A DNA stretch of 64,000 nucleotides from Stutzerimonas kirkiae (GCF_004327335.1 NZ_QJUO01000008.1:62001-126000), one strand, 5' to 3'. Shown: positions 18,972 through 28,449, counted from the stretch's first letter. The notes: generated by a model from the letters alone, not told the origin. Translations and numbers: made by a program.

Positions 18972-19865
18972 ATGTCGGCTGTTGCCACTACCCATACCAA
19001 CGAGGTGTCGGCACAACACTTCGAGGTCATTCCTCTCGATGCGCCTCTGGGGGCCGAGATCATCGGCCTGGACCTTGGCCGGCCACTGGGCGCCGACGAT
19101 TTCGCCCGTGTCCACCGCGCTCATCTCGATCACGGCCTGCTGGTGTTCCGCGAGCAGCGCATCGACCCCGAGCAGCAGATCGCCTTCAGCCGCCGCTTCG
19201 GTACGCTGCAAATCCACGTGCTCAAGCAGTTCCTGCTGTCCGGGCACCCGGAAGTCTTCATCATTTCCAATATCGTCGAGAACGGCCAGCCGATCGGCCT
19301 GGGCGATGCCGGCAAGTTCTGGCATTCCGACCTGTCCTACAAGGAGTTTCCCAGCCTGGGCTCCATGCTGCTGGCCCAGGAACTGCCGGAGGAGGGCGGT
19401 GACACGCTGTTCGCCAGCCAGCAACTGGCCTACGAGAGCCTGTCGGGCGAGCTGCGCCAGGCCATCGAGGGCAAGCGCGCGGCGCATTCCTACACCGCGC
19501 GCTACGCCGACGAAGTGTTTTCCGGCATCCGCCGGCCGACCCTGACCGAGGCACAACTGGCCGAGGTCAAGGCGGTGGTCCACCCGGTAGTGCGCAGCCA
19601 CCCGGAAACCGGGCGCAAGGGGCTGTTCGTCAACGAGAATTTCACTACCCACATCCTCGACCTGCCCGAAGACGAAAGCCGGCAGATACTCGCCGAGCTG
19701 TTCGCCCACAGCGCCCGTCCGGAGTTTATCTACCGCCATCAGTGGCAGCCGCACGACATGCTGTTCTGGGACAACCGCGCGCTGATCCACCTGGCCACCG
19801 GCTGCCCTGGCCATCTGCGCCGACGCATGCACCGCACGACCATCCAGGGCGACGTTCCGTTCTGA
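18972..19865 (+). CDS. TauD/TfdA-family Fe(II)/2-oxoglutarate dioxygenase
   Basis: 297-residue oxygenase of the taurine/2,4-D dioxygenase family; such enzymes hydroxylate a C-H bond, often releasing sulfite or another leaving group. The iron ligands are visible as HSD in KFWHSDLSYKEFPSLGSMLLA and the distal His in ALIHLATGCPGHLRRRMHRTTI, where the Arg that binds 2-oxoglutarate also lies. PLGAEIIGLDLGRPL is the family N-terminus. I start at the Met after TGGAGCTTTCT; an upstream in-frame ATG lacks a good site. First gene of a nine-gene same-strand cluster with ABC importers. Substrate unknown; sulfonates, 2,4-D-like acids and amino acids are all within the family. Confidence 0.88.
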   Translation: MSAVATTHTNEVSAQHFEVIPLDAPLGAEIIGLDLGRPLGADDFARVHRAHLDHGLLVFREQRIDPEQQIAFSRRFGTLQIHVLKQFLLSGHPEVFIISNIVENGQPIGLGDAGKFWHSDLSYKEFPSLGSMLLAQELPEEGGDTLFASQQLAYESLSGELRQAIEGKRAAHSYTARYADEVFSGIRRPTLTEAQLAEVKAVVHPVVRSHPETGRKGLFVNENFTTHILDLPEDESRQILAELFAHSARPEFIYRHQWQPHDMLFWDNRALIHLATGCPGHLRRRMHRTTIQGDVPF

Positions 19866-19933
19866 GTTTGCCCCTGGTTCGTCCGCCATCGCTTTTCCAT
19901 ACATCCGCCATCCCTTTTCCATGGAGTCACGAC

Positions 19934-20977
19934 ATGTCGTCAGGCAAGCGCTTTCCCTTCATTCCCCGTTTCGGCCGGCTGGTCGCCGGCATCGGCCTTT
20001 CCTTCAGCCTGCTGGCCGGCACCCTGGCCGCGCCGCAGGCGGCCCAGGCCGAGGGGCAGATTCGCATCGCCGAGCAGTTCGGCATCGTCTACCTGCTGCT
20101 CAACGTGGTGCGTGACCAGCAATTGATCGAGAAGCACGGCAAGGCCGACGGCCTGGAGATCAAGGTCGACTGGCGGCAACTGTCCGGCGGCGCGGCGATC
20201 AACGATGCGCTGCTGTCCGGCGCCATCGACATCGCCGGGGCGGGTATCGGCCCGCTGCTGACCGTGTGGGACCGCACCCATGGCCGGCAGAACGTCAAGG
20301 GCGTGGCCTCGCTGGGCAACTTTCCCTACTACCTGCTGAGCAACAACCCCAAGGTCAAGAGCATCGCAGATTTCACCGAGAAGGACCGTATCGCCGTGCC
20401 GGCGGTGGGCGTGTCGGTGCAGTCGCGCTTCCTCCAGTACGCCGCCGCCAAGCAGTGGGGCGACAAGGAATTCAACCGCCTGGACAAATACAGCTTGGCG
20501 CTGCCGCATCCGGACGCCACCGCTTCGCTGCTGTCCGGCGGCACCGAGCTGACCGCGCATTTCTCCAACCCGCCGTTCCAGAACCAGGCGCTGGAGAACC
20601 CCGACGTGCACGTGGTGCTGGACACCTACGAACTGCTCGGGCCGAACTCGCCGACCGTGCTCTACGCCACCGAGAAGTTCCGTGCGGACAACCCCAGGAC
20701 CTACAAGGCCTTCGTCGCCGCGTTGGCCGAGGCGGCCGAGTTCGCCCAGAACGACAAGGGCGCGGCGGCCGACACCTACATCCGCGTCACCGGGGCGAAG
20801 ATCAGCCGCGAGGACCTGCTGAAGATCATCGACAACGAACAGATCCAGTTCAGCGTGACGCCGACCAACACCTACCCGCTGGCCGACTTCCTCCATCGCG
20901 TCGGTGCGATCAAGAACAAGCCGGCCTCCTGGCAGGACTACTTCTTCGAAGACGCCGCCATCGGCCAGGGAAGCTGA
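19934..20977 (+). CDS. Periplasmic substrate-binding protein of nitrate/sulfonate/taurine-type ABC importer
   Basis: 347 residues. The N-terminus (MSSGKRFPFIPRFGRLVAGIGLSF) and LLAGTLAAPQAAQA form a signal peptide, with cleavage likely after AQA. The mature protein has the SsuA/TauA/NMT1 layout: IRIAEQFGIVYLLLNVV, WRQLSGGAAINDALLSGAIDIAGAGIGPLL and DRIAVPAVGVSVQSRFLQYAA. Start chosen at 19934 because GGAG lies seven bases before and the signal sequence begins there. Followed after 4 bp by its ATPase. Ligand not predictable from sequence alone; the dioxygenase neighbour suggests an organosulfur or amino-acid-like compound. Confidence 0.9.
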   Translation: MSSGKRFPFIPRFGRLVAGIGLSFSLLAGTLAAPQAAQAEGQIRIAEQFGIVYLLLNVVRDQQLIEKHGKADGLEIKVDWRQLSGGAAINDALLSGAIDIAGAGIGPLLTVWDRTHGRQNVKGVASLGNFPYYLLSNNPKVKSIADFTEKDRIAVPAVGVSVQSRFLQYAAAKQWGDKEFNRLDKYSLALPHPDATASLLSGGTELTAHFSNPPFQNQALENPDVHVVLDTYELLGPNSPTVLYATEKFRADNPRTYKAFVAALAEAAEFAQNDKGAAADTYIRVTGAKISREDLLKIIDNEQIQFSVTPTNTYPLADFLHRVGAIKNKPASWQDYFFEDAAIGQGS

Positions 20978-20981
20978 TGCC

Positions 20982-21851
20982 ATGAACGCCCCCTTGCAAG
21001 GCCACACGGCCAGCAATCCGCGCCATGCCGCCAACGCCTTCGACACCCTACTGCAGGTGGAGCAGGTCAGCCTGGAATACCGCACCCCGCAGCGCGTGGT
21101 GCGCGCCACTCACGAAGTCAGCTTCGAGGTGGACCGCGCCGATCGTTTCGTCGTGCTCGGCCCTTCCGGCTGCGGCAAGTCGACCCTGCTCAAGGCCGTT
21201 GCCGGTTTTATCGAGCCGGTCGCCGGCAGCATCCGCCTGGATGGGACGCAGGTGCGCGAGCCGGGGCCTGACCGCATCGTGGTGTTCCAGGAGTTCGACC
21301 AGTTGCCGCCGTGGAAGACGGTCAGGCAGAACGTCATGTTCCCGCTGCTGGCTTCGCGCACCCTGGGCCGTCGCGAAGCCGAGGAGCGAGCCCTGCATTA
21401 CCTGGACAAGGTTGGCCTGGCGGCCTTCGCCGATGCCTACCCGCATACCTTGTCCGGCGGCATGAAGGCGCGCGTGGCCATCGCCCGCGCCCTGGCCATG
21501 CAGCCGAAGATCCTGTTGATGGACGAGCCGTTCGCCGCGCTCGACGCCCTGACCCGGCGCAAGATGCAGGAAGAGCTGCTGCGACTCTGGGAGGAGGTGC
21601 GCTTCACCCTGCTGTTCGTCACCCACTCCATCGAGGAGGCGCTGATCGTCGGCAACCGCATCCTGCTGCTGTCGCCGCACCCCGGGCGGGTACGGGCGGA
21701 AATCAACAGCCACCAGTTCGATCTGCACAGCCTCGGTGGTGTGGCCTTCCAGCAGACCGCGCAGCGTATCCACCGGCTGTTGTTCGATGAGGACGGCGAG
21801 GGCGGCAGTGGCGCCGAGCTGGGCTTCCACGACATCCGCATCGCCTACTGA
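20982..21851 (+). CDS. ABC importer ATPase (SsuB/TauB type)
   Basis: 289-residue ATP-binding subunit. Walker [11 protein letters not shown]-loop region VVFQEFDQLPPWKTV, signature LSGGMKARVAIARAL, Walker B ILLMDEPFAAL and switch His in FVTHSIEEAL are all intact. The long C-terminal extension after the core (VRAEINSHQFDLHSLGG...) is typical of the nitrate/sulfonate branch. Start set at MNAPLQG, 4 bp past the binding-protein stop. Pairs with the flanking binding protein and permease. Confidence 0.93.
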   Translation: MNAPLQGHTASNPRHAANAFDTLLQVEQVSLEYRTPQRVVRATHEVSFEVDRADRFVVLGPSGCGKSTLLKAVAGFIEPVAGSIRLDGTQVREPGPDRIVVFQEFDQLPPWKTVRQNVMFPLLASRTLGRREAEERALHYLDKVGLAAFADAYPHTLSGGMKARVAIARALAMQPKILLMDEPFAALDALTRRKMQEELLRLWEEVRFTLLFVTHSIEEALIVGNRILLLSPHPGRVRAEINSHQFDLHSLGGVAFQQTAQRIHRLLFDEDGEGGSGAELGFHDIRIAY

Positions 21852-21864
21852 GGAGCGTGAAATC

Positions 21865-22731
21865 ATGAGTCTTTCCCCCACGCGGCGCGAGGAATACGAA
21901 ATCCCCCCGCAGCCGCTGCCGGACTTCAAGCTGGAGCGCGAGCTGCCAGCGTGGCAGCGCCTGTGGCAGCAGGGCTGGCTGCGCAAGTCGCTGATCCTGC
22001 TGGTACTGGCACTGCTCTGGGAACTGGCGGCGCGTTACCAGGGCAACGACCTGTTGCTGCCGAGCTTCGTGCAGACCGCCAGGGCCTTCGTCGAGGGCAT
22101 CGGCAGCGGCGAACTGCTGGAGAAGGTGGCGATCTCGCTATCGGTGCTGGTCAAGGGCTACCTGCTCGGCATCGTCCTGGCCTTCCTGCTCACCACCCTG
22201 GCGGTGTCGACGCAGCTCGGCCGCGACCTGCTGTCGACGCTGACCGCGATGTTCAACCCGCTGCCGGCCATCGCCCTGCTGCCGTTGTCGCTGCTGTGGT
22301 TCGGCCTGGGCGAGAACAGCCTGATCTTCGTGCTGGTGCATTCGGTGCTCTGGGCGCTGGCGCTGAATACCTACGCGGGTTTTCTCGGCGTGTCCGAGAC
22401 CCAGCGCATGGCCGGGCGCAACTATGGCCTGAAGGGGCTGCGCTTCGTGCTGTTCATCCTGATCCCGGCGGCGCTGCCGTCGATCCTCGCCGGGCTGAAG
22501 ATCGGCTGGGCCTTTGCCTGGCGCACGCTGATCGCCGCCGAGCTGGTGTTCGGCGCTTCCAGCGGCAAGGGCGGGCTGGGTTGGTACATCTTCCAGAACC
22601 GCAACGAGCTGTACACCGACAAGGTGTTCGCCGGCCTGGCGGCGGTGATCCTGATCGGCCTGCTGGTGGAGAACCTGATCTTCGCCAGCGTCGAACGGAT
22701 CACCGTCAAGCGCTGGGGGATGCAGCGTTGA
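21865..22731 (+). CDS. ABC importer permease (SsuC/TauC type)
   Basis: 288 residues with a cytosolic N-terminal extension rich in proline and charge (about 1-40), then six hydrophobic helices. The EAA coupling loop is recognisable in AGRNYGLKGLRFVLFILIPAALPSILAGLKIGWAFAWRTLIAAEL. GAGGAGCGTGAAATC precedes the ATG. Last gene of the first transporter; a family A repeat lies between it and the threonine-synthase-like gene, so the second half of the cluster may have its own promoter. Confidence 0.93.
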   Translation: MSLSPTRREEYEIPPQPLPDFKLERELPAWQRLWQQGWLRKSLILLVLALLWELAARYQGNDLLLPSFVQTARAFVEGIGSGELLEKVAISLSVLVKGYLLGIVLAFLLTTLAVSTQLGRDLLSTLTAMFNPLPAIALLPLSLLWFGLGENSLIFVLVHSVLWALALNTYAGFLGVSETQRMAGRNYGLKGLRFVLFILIPAALPSILAGLKIGWAFAWRTLIAAELVFGASSGKGGLGWYIFQNRNELYTDKVFAGLAAVILIGLLVENLIFASVERITVKRWGMQR

Positions 22732-22738
22732 TAACCCT

Positions 22739-22857
22739 TGGCCGCTGGCAAGGGGCTTCGATAAAGGCACCGCAGGCCGGTTCTCGTGCAGCTTCCAGCT
22801 TTCCAGCGCTCTTTTCGGCTTTTTTGCAATGAATAGCGTGACTACCCGGATATCGAC
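22739..22857. repeat. Family A MITE-like element, copy A3 (reversed, diverged)
   Basis: Read on the minus strand it contains GCCGAAAAGAGCGCTGGAAA, a GGAAGCTGCACGAGAA stretch and CCTTTATCGAAGCCCCTTGCC, matching copies A2 and A4 in the same order. Shorter than A1/A2, with part of the hairpin lost. It separates the two transporter groups. Confidence 0.65.
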
Positions 22858-22877
22858 CTGATTGGCGAGTGTTTTAC

Positions 22878-24095
22878 ATGCCCTACAGCTACCTCTCCCA
22901 CCTATATTGCCCGAAAACCGGCGAACGCCACGACGCCAGCCGCATCCAGCAACTCAGCAGCGTTGGTGCGCCGCTGCTGGCCGCCTATGACCTGCAGGCG
23001 CTCAAGGAGCGCTGGAAGCCCGCCGACCTGCTCGGCCGCGAGGCCAGCCTGTGGCGCTACCATGAGTTGTTGCCGGTGCTCGACCCGGCCAACGTGGTCA
23101 GCCTCGGCGAGGGCTTCACGCCTTTGCTGCGTACGCCGCGCATCGGCCGCGACCTTGGCCTGGACGATCTCTGGTTGAAGGACGAGGGCATCATTCCCAC
23201 CGGCTCGTTCAAGGCGCGTGGCGCGGCGGTCGGCGTGTCCAAGGCCCTGGAACTGGGCGTCAAGGCCCTGGCCATGCCGACCAACGGCAACGCCGGCGCG
23301 GCCTGGTCGCTGTACGCCGCGCGCGCTGGTATCGAGGCCACGGTGGTGATGCCGCAGGACGCGCCGCTGATTACCCGCAACGAGACGGCCATCTCCGGCG
23401 CCAGGCTGTACCTGGTCGACGGGCTGATTTCCGATGCCGGCAAGCAGGTGGCCCAGGCGGTGGCCGAAGGCGGGCTGTACGATGCCTCGACGCTCAAGGA
23501 GCCGTACCGCATCGAGGGCAAGAAGACCATGGGCCTGGAGATTGCCGAGCAGTTCGGCTGGCGGCTGCCCGATGTGATCTTCTATCCCACCGGTGGCGGG
23601 GTGGGGCTGATCGGCCTGCACAAGGCCTTCAAGGAACTGCGCGAGCTGGGCTGGATCGCCGCCGACCAGCCGCTGCCGCGCCTGGTGGCGGTGCAGGCCA
23701 GCGGCTGCGCGCCCATCGTCAGGGCCTGGGAGGCGCGAGCGCAGGTGTCCGAATTCTGGGAAAACTCGCAGACGCTGGCCTTCGGCATCAACGTGCCCAA
23801 GGCCCTCGGTGACTTCCTGGTGCTCGAAGCACTGTACGAAAGCCAGGGCTATGCCATCGCCGTGGACGACGCCGAACTGCTCGCCGAGCAGCGCAAGGTG
23901 GCCGAACTCGAAGGCGCCTTCGTCTGCCCCGAGGGCGCGGCGTTGTACGCGGCGGCGCGCAAGCTGCGCGAGGGCGGCTGGATCGCGGCGGGCGAGCGGG
24001 TGGTGATCCTCAACACCGGCGCCGGTATCAAGTACCCGGATACCGTGCAGGTGGACGTGCCGCTGCTGCAACCCGGGGACCGGTTGCCGCGATGA
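22878..24095 (+). CDS. Threonine-synthase-like PLP-dependent enzyme
   Basis: 405-residue fold-type II PLP enzyme resembling the archaeal/plant-type threonine synthase group, which also includes cysteate synthase. The PLP lysine lies in IPTGSFKARGAAVG; PTNGNAGAAWSLYAARAG and the phosphate-binding PTGGGVGLIGL are clear. The N-terminal segment YLSHLYCPKTGE keeps only one cysteine where related enzymes often have CxxC. Because it is embedded between two importers and overlaps the next permease start by 4 bp, it is probably a specialised paralogue acting on an imported substrate, not the housekeeping ThrC. Start: ATG 22878, with a GTG three codons earlier as alternative. Confidence 0.82.
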   Translation: MPYSYLSHLYCPKTGERHDASRIQQLSSVGAPLLAAYDLQALKERWKPADLLGREASLWRYHELLPVLDPANVVSLGEGFTPLLRTPRIGRDLGLDDLWLKDEGIIPTGSFKARGAAVGVSKALELGVKALAMPTNGNAGAAWSLYAARAGIEATVVMPQDAPLITRNETAISGARLYLVDGLISDAGKQVAQAVAEGGLYDASTLKEPYRIEGKKTMGLEIAEQFGWRLPDVIFYPTGGGVGLIGLHKAFKELRELGWIAADQPLPRLVAVQASGCAPIVRAWEARAQVSEFWENSQTLAFGINVPKALGDFLVLEALYESQGYAIAVDDAELLAEQRKVAELEGAFVCPEGAALYAAARKLREGGWIAAGERVVILNTGAGIKYPDTVQVDVPLLQPGDRLPR

Positions 24096-24757
24096 GCTTC
24101 GACTGGAATTTCGTGCTGTCCACCCTGCCGGCCTTCCTCAAGGCCGTGGGCGTGACCCTGCAGGTCGGCGCCATCGCCATCGGCACCTCGCTGCTGGTGG
24201 CGCTGTGCAACGCCGCGCTGCTGGCCTGCCGCGTGCCGCTGTTGCAGGTGCTGGTCAAGGTTTACGTCGAGGTGGCGCGCAACACGCCGTTGCTGATCCA
24301 GTTGTTCTTCATCTACTTCGCCCTGCCGAGTGTCGGCATCCGTATTTCCGGCTTCGCCTCGGCGGTGATCGCCATGACCTTCCTTGGCGGCGCCTACCTC
24401 ACTGAAGTGCTGCGCGCCGGGGTGGAGGCGGTGCCCAGGGCGCAGATCGAGTCGGGGCTGGCCATCGGCCTGTCGCGCTGGCAACTGCTGTGCCATGTGA
24501 TCCTGCCGCAGGCCGGGCTGCTCAGCCTGCCGGCGCTGTTCGCCAACTTCATCTTCCTGCTCAAGGAGACCACCGTGGTCTCGGCGGTGGCGGTGCCGGA
24601 GATCCTCTACACCACCAAGAGCTATATCGCCCTCTACTACAAGACCTACGAGATGCTGGCGGTGATGGCGGCGCTGTGCGTGCTGCTGTTCCTGCCACTG
24701 TCGCTGCTGCTCGGCTACCTGGAACGGAGGCTGCAACATGGCCAGTTCGGGTCTTGA
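24092..24757 (+). CDS. Polar amino acid ABC importer permease (first)
   Basis: 221-residue HisM/GlnP-type permease. Family marks are LPAFLKAVGVTLQVGAIAIG, VEVARNTPLLIQLFFIYFALP and the EAA loop EAVPRAQIESGLAIGLSRWQLLCHVILPQA. About five membrane helices. Its ATGA start overlaps the PLP enzyme stop, and it overlaps the next permease by 20 bp, so all are probably translated from one message. Confidence 0.92.
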   Translation: MSFDWNFVLSTLPAFLKAVGVTLQVGAIAIGTSLLVALCNAALLACRVPLLQVLVKVYVEVARNTPLLIQLFFIYFALPSVGIRISGFASAVIAMTFLGGAYLTEVLRAGVEAVPRAQIESGLAIGLSRWQLLCHVILPQAGLLSLPALFANFIFLLKETTVVSAVAVPEILYTTKSYIALYYKTYEMLAVMAALCVLLFLPLSLLLGYLERRLQHGQFGS

Positions 24758-25409
24758 ACTGCTCTGGGTATCCGCGCCGCAACTGGCGAAAGGCGCCTGG
24801 GAAACCCTGAGTATCTCGGCCGCCTCGATCTTCTTCGCCAGCCTCGGCGGCGTGCTCTACGGCGTGCTGCGCAACCTTGCCGGGCTCTGGAGCAAGCGCT
24901 GGCTGGACCTGACGTTGCGTATCTACCTGGAAGCCTTCCGCGCCATCCCGGTACTGGTCTGGCTGTACCTGTTGTTCTTCGGCCTGCCGATCTTCCTCGG
25001 TGTCAGCGTGCCGAGTTTCTGGTGCGCGGTGCTGGTGTTGTCGCTATGGGGCGCCAGCGAGGTCGGCGAGGTGGTGCGGGGCGGATTGCAATCGTTGCCG
25101 CGCGGCCAGCGCGAAGCGGGGCTGGCGATCGGCCTGAGCACGCCGCAGTTGTACGCCGAAGTGCTGCTGCCGCAGGCGCTCAAGCGCATCATGCCGCCGA
25201 CCATCAACGTCTACACGCGGATCATCAAGACCAGCTCGCTGGCGGTGCTGATCGGCGTGGTCGAGGTGATCAAGGTCGGCCAGCAGATCATCGAGCGCAC
25301 CTACGAATCGCTGCTGATCTACGGCTTCCTGTTCGTTTTCTTCTTCCTGTTGTGCTACCCGCTGTCGGCCGCTTCCCGTGTGCTGGAGCGGCGCTGGAGT
25401 CATGCATGA
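24738..25409 (+). CDS. Polar amino acid ABC importer permease (second)
   Basis: 223 residues, paralogous to the preceding gene and expected to form the heterodimeric channel with it. [44 protein letters not shown] and [39 protein letters not shown] (EAA loop) are diagnostic. The start lies inside the previous gene and the stop overlaps the ATPase start (ATGA). Confidence 0.92.
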   Translation: MASSGLELLWVSAPQLAKGAWETLSISAASIFFASLGGVLYGVLRNLAGLWSKRWLDLTLRIYLEAFRAIPVLVWLYLLFFGLPIFLGVSVPSFWCAVLVLSLWGASEVGEVVRGGLQSLPRGQREAGLAIGLSTPQLYAEVLLPQALKRIMPPTINVYTRIIKTSSLAVLIGVVEVIKVGQQIIERTYESLLIYGFLFVFFFLLCYPLSAASRVLERRWSHA

Positions 25410-26167
25410 GCGCCTTGATCGAACTGTCCTCATTCAGCAAGCGCTTCGGTGACAGCCAGGTGCTCGATGGTATCGACCTGCGCGTCGAGCGTGGCGAAGT
25501 GGTGGTGATCCTCGGCCCCAGCGGCTGCGGCAAGAGCACCCTGCTGCGCTGCCTGAACGGCCTGGAACTGGGGCAGGGCGGCAGCCTGCGCTTCGCCGGG
25601 CGCGAGCTGGGCGCCGACGCGGACTGGCGCGAGGTACGCCAGCGCATCGGCATGGTGTTCCAGAGCTACCAGTTGTTCCCGCACAAGACGGTGTTGCAGA
25701 ACATCCTGCTCGGCCCGCTCAAGGTGCAGAAGCGCCCTCTCGCCGAGGCCGTGGCGCAGGCCGAGGCGCTGCTGGCGCGGGTCGGTCTGCTGGACAAGCG
25801 CGACGCCTGGCCGCGCGAGCTGTCCGGCGGGCAGCAGCAGCGCATCGCCATCGTCCGCGCGCTGTGCATGAACCCCGAAGTGATGCTGTTCGACGAAGTC
25901 ACCGCCGCCCTCGACCCGGAAATGGTCAAGGAAGTGCTGGAAGTGATCCTCGGCCTGGCCGAAAGCGGCATGACCCTGTTGATCGTCACCCATGAAATGG
26001 CCTTCGCCCGCGCGGTGGCCGACCGAATCCTGTTCATGGACGGCGGCGTGATCGCCGAACAGAACGATCCCGAAAGCTTTTTCAGCAACCCGCGGACCGC
26101 GCGCGCGCAGCAGTTCCTGGAGAAGTTCTCTTATGTGGAAAACCTGCCTAGAAGGAAAACGCGATGA
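25406..26167 (+). CDS. Polar amino acid ABC importer ATPase (GlnQ/HisP type)
   Basis: 253 residues. Walker [11 protein letters not shown]-loop [18 protein letters not shown], signature [15 protein letters not shown], Walker [15 protein letters not shown] and H-loop [11 protein letters not shown] place it in the glutamine/arginine-type branch. The start ATG overlaps the upstream stop; the frame is open far upstream but only as a shadow of the permease. Its stop again overlaps the lipoprotein start. Confidence 0.94.
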   Translation: MSALIELSSFSKRFGDSQVLDGIDLRVERGEVVVILGPSGCGKSTLLRCLNGLELGQGGSLRFAGRELGADADWREVRQRIGMVFQSYQLFPHKTVLQNILLGPLKVQKRPLAEAVAQAEALLARVGLLDKRDAWPRELSGGQQQRIAIVRALCMNPEVMLFDEVTAALDPEMVKEVLEVILGLAESGMTLLIVTHEMAFARAVADRILFMDGGVIAEQNDPESFFSNPRTARAQQFLEKFSYVENLPRRKTR

Positions 26168-27054
26168 AACTCGGATCCGCATTGATGTTCCCGTTGCTGG
26201 CCGCCGGCCTGCTGGTCGGCTGTGGCAACAATAACGAGGCGCCCAAACAGGCCGCCAGCGAGCCCCAGCCGGCCGCCGAAGCCGCGGCGCCCCAGGGCTA
26301 CCTGGACAAGATCAGGGAGCGCGACCGGCTGATCGTCGGCGTGTTCAGCGACAAGCCGCCGTTCGGCTTCGTCAACGAAAAGGGCGAGTACGTCGGCTTC
26401 GACACCGACATCGCCAAGCGCTTCGCCAAGGACCTGCTCGGCGACGAGAAGAAGGTCGAGTTTGTGGTGGTCGAACCGGCCAGCCGCATTCCTTTCCTGC
26501 AGAGCGACAAGGTCGACCTGATCCTCGCCAACATGACTGTCACCCCGGAGCGCGCCGAGGCGGTGGACTTCACCAACCCCAACCTGCGCGTCGCGGTACA
26601 GGCCATCGTCGCCGAGGACAGCGCGGTACGCCGGCTCGATGACCTGGCCGACAAGACCACCATCGTCACCACCGGCACCACCGCCGATATCTGGCTGACG
26701 CAGAACCGTCCGGACTGGAAGCTGCTCAAGTTCGAGAAGAACTCCGAGTCGCTGCAGGCCCTGGCCAACGGCCGTGGCGACGCCTATGCGCAGGACAACC
26801 TGGTGCTGTTCAGCTGGGCCAAGCAGAATCCCGGCTACCGCGTGCTGGAAGACAAGCTCGGCGACGAGGCGCCGATCGCACCGGCGGTGAAAAAGGGCAA
26901 TATCGAGCTGCGCAACTGGGTCGACGAAGATCTGGCCAAACTGGGCGAGGAACAGTTCCTGCTCAAGCTCTACGACCAGTACGTGCGTCCCGAACTGGCC
27001 GACGATACCGATCCGGACTCGGTGATCGTCGAAGGCGGCAAATGGCAGGAGTGA
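26164..27054 (+). CDS. Amino acid ABC substrate-binding lipoprotein
   Basis: 296 residues. [21 protein letters not shown] is a lipoprotein signal with lipobox LVGC, so the protein should be tethered to a membrane after processing. The SBP type-3 domain follows: [54 protein letters not shown] and the GTTADIWL hinge. A proline/alanine linker (about 25-45) separates the anchor. Last gene of the cluster, ending about 115 bp before a terminator shared with tRNA-fMet. Confidence 0.93.
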   Translation: MKLGSALMFPLLAAGLLVGCGNNNEAPKQAASEPQPAAEAAAPQGYLDKIRERDRLIVGVFSDKPPFGFVNEKGEYVGFDTDIAKRFAKDLLGDEKKVEFVVVEPASRIPFLQSDKVDLILANMTVTPERAEAVDFTNPNLRVAVQAIVAEDSAVRRLDDLADKTTIVTTGTTADIWLTQNRPDWKLLKFEKNSESLQALANGRGDAYAQDNLVLFSWAKQNPGYRVLEDKLGDEAPIAPAVKKGNIELRNWVDEDLAKLGEEQFLLKLYDQYVRPELADDTDPDSVIVEGGKWQE

Positions 27055-27093
27055 TCGCCTGGCGGCGTCCCGTCTTGCACGGGGCGTCCTGAG

Positions 27094-27152
27094 CGTGGGA
27101 GCGGGCTGGCCTGCGAATGGAGCAAAACCCTCGCGGCCAAGGCCGCTCCCGG
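27094..27152. repeat. REP pair (GTGGGAGCGG type)
   Basis: GTGGGAGCGGGCTGGCCTGCGAA faces TCGCGGCCAAGGCCGCTCCC in inverted orientation with a short AT-richer spacer. This is the common Pseudomonas repetitive extragenic palindrome arranged head-to-head, just after the binding-protein gene. Confidence 0.75.
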
Positions 27153-27170
27153 GGAGCGATGAAACGAAAA

Positions 27171-27202
27171 GCCCCGTATCACCTGAGTGATACGGGGCTT
27201 TT
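27171..27202. terminator. Bidirectional Rho-independent terminator
   Basis: 12-bp stem GCCCCGTATCAC / GTGATACGGGGC with CTGA loop, AAAA on the left and TTTT on the right. It can end the binding-protein transcript on the plus strand and the tRNA-fMet transcript on the minus strand. Confidence 0.9.
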
Positions 27203-27210
27203 CGTGTATT

Positions 27211-27287
<77 letters not shown>

Positions 27288-27433
27288 TCTGTGGGGCGCA
27301 TTCTACAGGCTTTTCCTCTCTTGTCACGGAAAAAATCCAATAAATTTCGATACTTGTGTGTGCCCTGCAAATCCAGGCTGTCCGCTCGCGGGTGGCTGCG
27401 TACAATGCGCGCTTTTGCGTGGATGAGCTGCGG

Positions 27434-28378
27434 ATGCAAATTGCCCTGGCGCCGATGGAGGGTTTGGTCGACGAAATCCTGCGCGATCTGTTGACCCGCT
27501 GCGGCGGGATCGACTGGTGCGTGACGGAATTCGTGCGGGTCTGCGACCGGCTGCTGCCGGCTTCCAGTTTCCACAAACTCGCCCCCGAGTTGCGCCGGGG
27601 TTCGCTGACCGCTGCCGGTGTACCGCTGCGCCTGCAACTGCTCGGTTCCGATCCCGCCTGCCTGGCGGATAACGCCGCCTATGCCTGCAGTATTGGTGCG
27701 ACAGCCATCGACCTGAACTTCGGCTGCCCGGCGAAAACCGTCAACAAGTCCCGCGGCGGGGCGATCCTGCTCAACGAGCCCGAGCTTTTATGGCGCATCC
27801 TGCGTGAGGTGCGCGGCGCCGTACCGGCGGCGATCCCGGTCACGGCCAAGATGCGCCTGGGCTTCAGCAGCACCGATGGCACCCTGGAGTGCGCACGGGC
27901 GCTGGTGGATGGTGGGGCGCAGCAACTGGTGGTGCATGCCCGTACCAAGGTCGATGGCTACAAGCCGCCGGCGCACTGGGAATGGGTGGCGCGGGTGCAG
28001 GAGGTGGTAACGGTTCCGGTCTACGCCAACGGCGAAGTCTGGAGCCTGGAGGACTGGCAGCGCTGCCGCAGCGTCAGCGGCGTGGATAACGTCATGCTGG
28101 GGCGCGGGCTGGTGTCCCGCCCGGACCTGGCGCGGCAGATCGCCGCCTGGCGCGAGGGGCTTGAGTTCTCTCCCATGGGTTGGAAAGAACTCAAGCCGCT
28201 GCTCGAGGATTTCTGGCGGCAGGCGCGCTACAAGGTGGCGCCGCGTTACGCGCCAGGCCGCCTGAAGCAGTGGCTGGCGCTGCTGACGCGCAACTATCCC
28301 GAGGCGAAGCGGTTGTTCGACGAACTGCGCCGGGAAAACGATTGCGAGCGAATAGACATACTCTTGGCGCGGGCTTGA
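27434..28378 (+). CDS. dusC: tRNA-dihydrouridine(16) synthase DusC
   Basis: 314-residue FMN-dependent reductase of U16 in t[24 protein letters not shown] is the DusC-type N-terminus (distinct from APMMDWTD of DusA and APMAG of DusB); the catalytic Cys is in [20 protein letters not shown], with [18 protein letters not shown] and [13 protein letters not shown] following. The C-terminal helical domain includes [10 protein letters not shown]. The frame is open from 27356, but the first 26 residues are unlike the family, so the internal Met is chosen. Divergent from tRNA-fMet, convergent with the LysR gene. Confidence 0.93.
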   Translation: MQIALAPMEGLVDEILRDLLTRCGGIDWCVTEFVRVCDRLLPASSFHKLAPELRRGSLTAAGVPLRLQLLGSDPACLADNAAYACSIGATAIDLNFGCPAKTVNKSRGGAILLNEPELLWRILREVRGAVPAAIPVTAKMRLGFSSTDGTLECARALVDGGAQQLVVHARTKVDGYKPPAHWEWVARVQEVVTVPVYANGEVWSLEDWQRCRSVSGVDNVMLGRGLVSRPDLARQIAAWREGLEFSPMGWKELKPLLEDFWRQARYKVAPRYAPGRLKQWLALLTRNYPEAKRLFDELRRENDCERIDILLARA

Positions 28379-28416
28379 AATTCTCCCGTACGACCCTAGT
28401 GAATGCGGGATGACGG

Positions 28417-28448
28417 AACGGCTGCGGGAAGTGCTCGCCGCAGCCGTT
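28417..28448. terminator. Terminator between dusC and the LysR gene
   Basis: 11-bp stem AACGGCTGCGG / CCGCAGCCGTT with TTTC after the plus-strand arm. It sits between convergent genes, so it can serve dusC and, less well, the LysR gene whose stop is at its edge. Confidence 0.8.
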
Positions 28449-28449
28449 T

